DNA of 64,000 nucleotides from Eretmocerus hayati (taxonomy: Eukaryota > Arthropoda > Insecta > Hymenoptera > Aphelinidae), in assembly GCA_029851415.1 (NCBI GenBank), contig CM056741.1, forward strand, positions 91,299,282 through 91,363,281, written 5' to 3'. Both the position numbers and the translations under genes were made by a program. Each line of letters begins with the position of its first letter. Position 1 is the stretch's first letter. Below the pieces are notes generated by a model. It had not been told where the DNA came from and did not search any database. It saw only the letters and a program-made list of their open reading frames with translations. Positions 60,401 to 64,000 of this stretch are shown in pieces.

Positions 60401-62775
60401 ACGTGAGAAAGCATAGTCCGGGTACGCTCAAAGCCCGCTGCAAGGTGGCACCATCAAAATCATGTATCTACAAAATCATCAAAAAACGCTAAAAATGCAG
60501 TTTTTTAGAAGCTCAGTATTTCGCGGTTTGAAAGAATTCCTGATGTCTAGGTGCAAAACTGGTTTTGGATTCGGTTTCTACGTCGACAAATATACGGAAA
60601 AGTCATTGTTTGATCAATGCGCTACTTCTGACCCAATATTTTATTGTCCAGTGTAATAAGTGTCTCTCCCGAAAGGAACAATTTAGCGCTATTTTTACGG
60701 CCCTGCTACTAAAGTTATTATTATGGTGGCCAAACCCATCCTCAGCCCAATTTTTGAAAAACGGTTTTCGACGTAAAATTTGACGAGAAATCCGATGAAA
60801 ATGTCAAATTTGAGATAAAATAGGGCCTAAGGCTTGAAAATTGGGTTTTTCTGAAAAAAACTACTTTTTTGAGGTTATGTTCATCTTTGACGGATCTGAG
60901 AGTATTTTTTTCGTAAAATTCAGCTCATTTCACGTCAAAATATGTGTCTTAGATAATTTTTTTATTGGGTTCCATACTGGTGAGAAATCAATCAAAAAGT
61001 TGAAAAATCGAATTTTTCACGAATTTTGAAAACGAAAATAGGGCGCCAAACTCGCGCGGATGACTTTCGGGACCTAAGAACTGTGCTTTCCATCTTCTTT
61101 CATCATATACAACATGTACCTGAAGTTACAGAAAAATCCCTGACCCCCCGACACAAAACCTGGCGATATTAAAAAGAATGACTCATATAGATATACAGAT
61201 GCCATACTGACTCAATATAGGTATATACGGACGTGCATAAGAGTTATATGAGGTGAAAGCATGGAGTTGCGGCAAGCGCGAGTGCGCGATGCCTCCACGC
61301 GTATTTGAGCGGTGCATGCGCGTGAGCAGGACAGAATATTCTCTGGGTGGAGGCATCAGGGACGTAGATACTGCAACTGATGGACTTGAAGCGAATTTCG
61401 TAAAATCTGAGTCACAGTACGGCCTAAGTATAGTGGACTGGATTCGAATATTTGGTGTGCTCGGCCGCCAGTTGGCGCTGCTAGTGTTCCGGTAAAATCA
61501 AACGGACCAATCAGAGGTCTTCTTTTCAAGTGAAGACGAAGGCGCGGACTTGGTGAAGAAGAAGCGGCAATTGTGACACTGGTGGATCGGACATCGTCTT
61601 GTGCACACGTATTCTTTTGCTCGTCGCCTTGCCCGCTCTAGTCTGAGCACGTGCCGCAGACCGGGTCACCAGGAGTTCCGGAGTTACTTGAACAATTGGA
61701 GTTGGCCAGGATCAGGATAGGAAGCTGTAACTGCTGTCGATAGGGCCTATCTACGAGGATGGCAGAAAATTGCGGTGAGTGACTTTGCTAACTTTGTAGA
61801 TTCTCTCGTCGCAGATTTTTCGAAGAGCCTCGTGCGTCGCGAGGGAACAACATCGTGCTCTCGACCTGGACAGACTCCCCGAGGGCCTGGTGTGCTGGTG
61901 CGGAGCTCAGACAGTGCGGACAAGGCACCAGCAGCCCGGAATGACAACCGCGTCGTGCGTAAATTCGGAGCAGTGAATTTGGGGGTGTGAAACTCGGTGA
62001 AAATTGTGCGCGCTCGTGGACGGGGCGTTTCGGAGTAGACGTGCACGTGCTCGTGGATCGCGTCGTGCACCGATCTCCAGGGGGAGACGCGCGTACACCC
62101 GGAGTCATCAGTGATCGAGAATAATTAGAGAGTGGACAAGGAGCACGGGTTGGTCATACACCTGCTGCTCCAGCGCGTAGGCCAGGCAAGCGTCAGTTGC
62201 TCCGAGTCATCGGAGCCATAGCCATCTTGCACGCTTGTCGTTGAGCGAGCGTCGCGGGAGCCGCTGGCCGGCCACTCTGAACAGAATTTTCGGAGCAAAT
62301 TGGCGCGTGGAAAATTATCGGAGCAGGGACCGGACAAGCTGTGCTCCTAGAGCACAGGTAGATTCTTCGTGAGTGAAGCGGACAAGAAGTTGGCCTTTTA
62401 GTGAAGTGCATTTATTCATTGTATTTGCCGGAATATTCAGAGACATTTTTACGAGCAATTATTGATAATTTTAGAGCCACGCGGACTATTGTCGGGTTGA
62501 TATTCGCTCGTAGATAAATCTAAATACCGCGTAGAAGCAGCGTAAAGAATATAGGAGCCAATTCATTTCCATAATAAATCCGAATTATTATTGCGACTTC
62601 GTCCCTCCCCTTTTTGCGACTTTTCAGGTAATTTCACACGGTAAGTGACGCCGTGTTCCAGAGTTGCTGAGTTTGCAGAAGCCGTATCGCCGTTCGCGCG
62701 CGTAGTTCCTAAGTCCTAGGTTGAGAGTCCTGCGTAATAATAAATAAGTTGTGCTGGTAAAAATACCACGTCACA
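57434..62775. mobile_element. GC-rich LTR-like insertion, possibly a solo LTR
   Basis: Begins with TG and ends with CA: TGTGACGGG opens a perfect palindrome with CCCGTCACA (57434-57454, TAT loop), and the element closes with CGTCACA at 62775. AGTA flanks both ends (57430-57433 and 62776-62779), a 4-bp target duplication. The related locus at 31450-31490 lacks the insertion. Without the nested 2.52-kb element it is about 2.8 kb, GC-rich and without recognisable coding, which fits a long solo LTR. TATATAT motifs near 57610 and 58596 and AATAAA near 62573 and 62746 are compatible. Open frames at 57743-58342 on both strands reflect GC bias. Confidence 0.65.
58664..61185 (-). mobile_element. 2.52-kb long-TIR element, copy 2
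   Basis: Arms 58664-59718 and 60118-61185, spacer 59719-60117 (399 bp), tips TGAGTCATTC. TATA flanks both ends. The whole copy reads as the reverse complement of 51258-53780 with only scattered differences. It is nested in the LTR-like insertion. Confidence 0.9.
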
Positions 62776-64000
62776 AGTATTCTTCAAAACCTTCCATGGA
62801 CTCATTTCTCCGTCCCTTTGCCTGTGTATGTGTGTTGTCTTCTTTGCGCCACGCTTTCTCTTCTACACTCCACTTTATTGATTTTTCCTTCTCTATGACT
62901 TGTGTGGAATCACTCAAAGATGAGACCAGTGATTTAGCTGCTCTCCTCCCCCTAACGAAATTGATTTAGAGGTTTCCTTGGGTGAAATCGTTAAAATTAT
63001 TTACTTTCATGTTAAAATATCTTTTCACTACTTGATCTCTCGGCAATTCGGGTTACCTACGGTATGGTTTTTTTGGCTCAGTTTATTGATTGATTAATAC
63101 CGAAATTCCATTTAATCTCCATTTAACCTCAATTTTGAACAGAAAACGAAGATTCTCAACAAAAACTCAATTTTGAGCATATTGGAATCAATTGTATCGA
63201 AATTCCCCTTCAACCACGTTACAGACTTTGCTAAAAAAACCTCACTCCAGATAACCCAAATCTCTGTAACTAGATTCCTCAGAAAAATAACTCAAAATGC
63301 ATAAAAATATTTTTTTCGATATTCATACTTTCCTCATATCTCCCCCACGAACTAATCTATTCAAATTTTGATGAACTGAGGTAATACTTCTCCGTCATTC
63401 TGAATCGATTAGTTGATACCAAATTTTTCCAAAATTCGTTTTAATACAGTCAAAATTCAATTTATTCTCGGAAAATCCAAAAAATTTCCAAAGACTCCAT
63501 TTTTATCATTTTGTACCAACTATTTTCAAATTTCGCCTTAACTACACGATATATTTTGCCCATAAAACCCTAGTGTGGGTTATCTGAATTCCTCTAAAAA
63601 GTAATCTAGTAAAAAAAACTCAAAACACGATGGAAAAATTTCTACTGAATTTCATTTTTTGCTCATATCTCTCTCTACAACTAATTTATCCACCTTTCAA
63701 TGAACTAGAGAGACGCTATTCCAGCATTCTACATCAATCGGTTGGAATCGAATTTGCTCCAACTAGGTTGGAAGCCGATTAGAATCCAATTTTCCTTCTA
63801 AGAATCCAAATTTTCTTCAAGAATTCCATCATCTATGAGCCAACTGTATCAAAACTCCGCCAGAACCAAATGATTGTTTTTGTATGTTATATATGTGTAT
63901 AACATGAGTTGAGAATGAAATGGACTGGACCACAGGGAGAATGACACTATTCTGTGGGAATTCGAATCATGATTTTGGAATTTGATCAGTTTTCCAAATT

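Larger units (their letters stand above)
57270..64000. mobile_element. AT-rich foldback family copy, running past the window end
   Basis: 57270-57429 plus 62780-64000 is collinear with 31300-32096 plus 34050 onward (GCTTTCTC hairpin, CTAACGATTGTAAGTAACAC, GCGCCACGCTTTCTCTTC, CGATTAGTTGATACC). It is interrupted by the LTR-like insertion at 57434-62775. It confirms the uninterrupted state of the site hit at 32097. Confidence 0.75.

Overview
This window is repeat-rich eukaryotic DNA, almost certainly an animal and most likely an insect. The grounds are introns with GT..AG borders, Ty3/gypsy reverse transcriptase and integrase remnants, a CACTA-like (CMC) DNA transposon with a C2H2-finger transposase, and AT-rich foldback repeats. 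The mix reminds me of hymenopteran genomes, but I cannot prove the order. I found no intact host gene, tRNA, rRNA or CRISPR array. The window is a stack of transposable elements inserted into one another, most of them dead.

Layout. 1-3548 holds a decayed plus-strand retroelement gag with a block of zinc knuckles, followed by a degenerate short-motif array (3771-4220) and about 3.4 kb I cannot assign. A minus-strand gypsy pol is spread over three blocks (56133-55268, 48783-47224, 8027-7817). It is split by a 39.2-kb unit (8028-47223) and by a 6.5-kb AT-rich foldback element (48784-55267).

The 39.2-kb unit is the most unusual object. Its two ends are inverted copies made of a roughly 255-bp unique tip followed by 3-5 kb of 70/72-bp tandem repeats rich in CCCGT, so it looks like a giant foldback element with satellite arms. 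Inside it lie a 2.55-kb element with 1-kb inverted arms (15999-18548), a palindromic repeat (18565-19262) and an 18.4-kb CACTA-like transposon (19263-37700). The transposon has 17-bp perfect terminal repeats and a TA target duplication, and an uninterrupted paralogue of its insertion site is present nearby. It carries a multi-exon accessory gene (about 21880-25394) and a transposase with a recognisable D...D-x2-H...E core (25488-26780 and 35659-36816). That transposase is broken by two in-frame stops and by insertions. One of these is a 7.4-kb foldback element (27552-34926), itself interrupted by a 1.95-kb repeat ending in a roughly 400-bp palindrome (32097-34044). The nesting is therefore five deep.

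The right end (56134-64000) contains a short 186-bp satellite and another copy of the AT-rich foldback family. That copy is interrupted by a GC-rich LTR-like insertion (57434-62775, target duplication AGTA), which is in turn interrupted by a 2.52-kb long-TIR element (58664-61185). The latter is nearly identical, in inverted orientation, to the copy at 51258-53780, and these two are probably the youngest insertions here.
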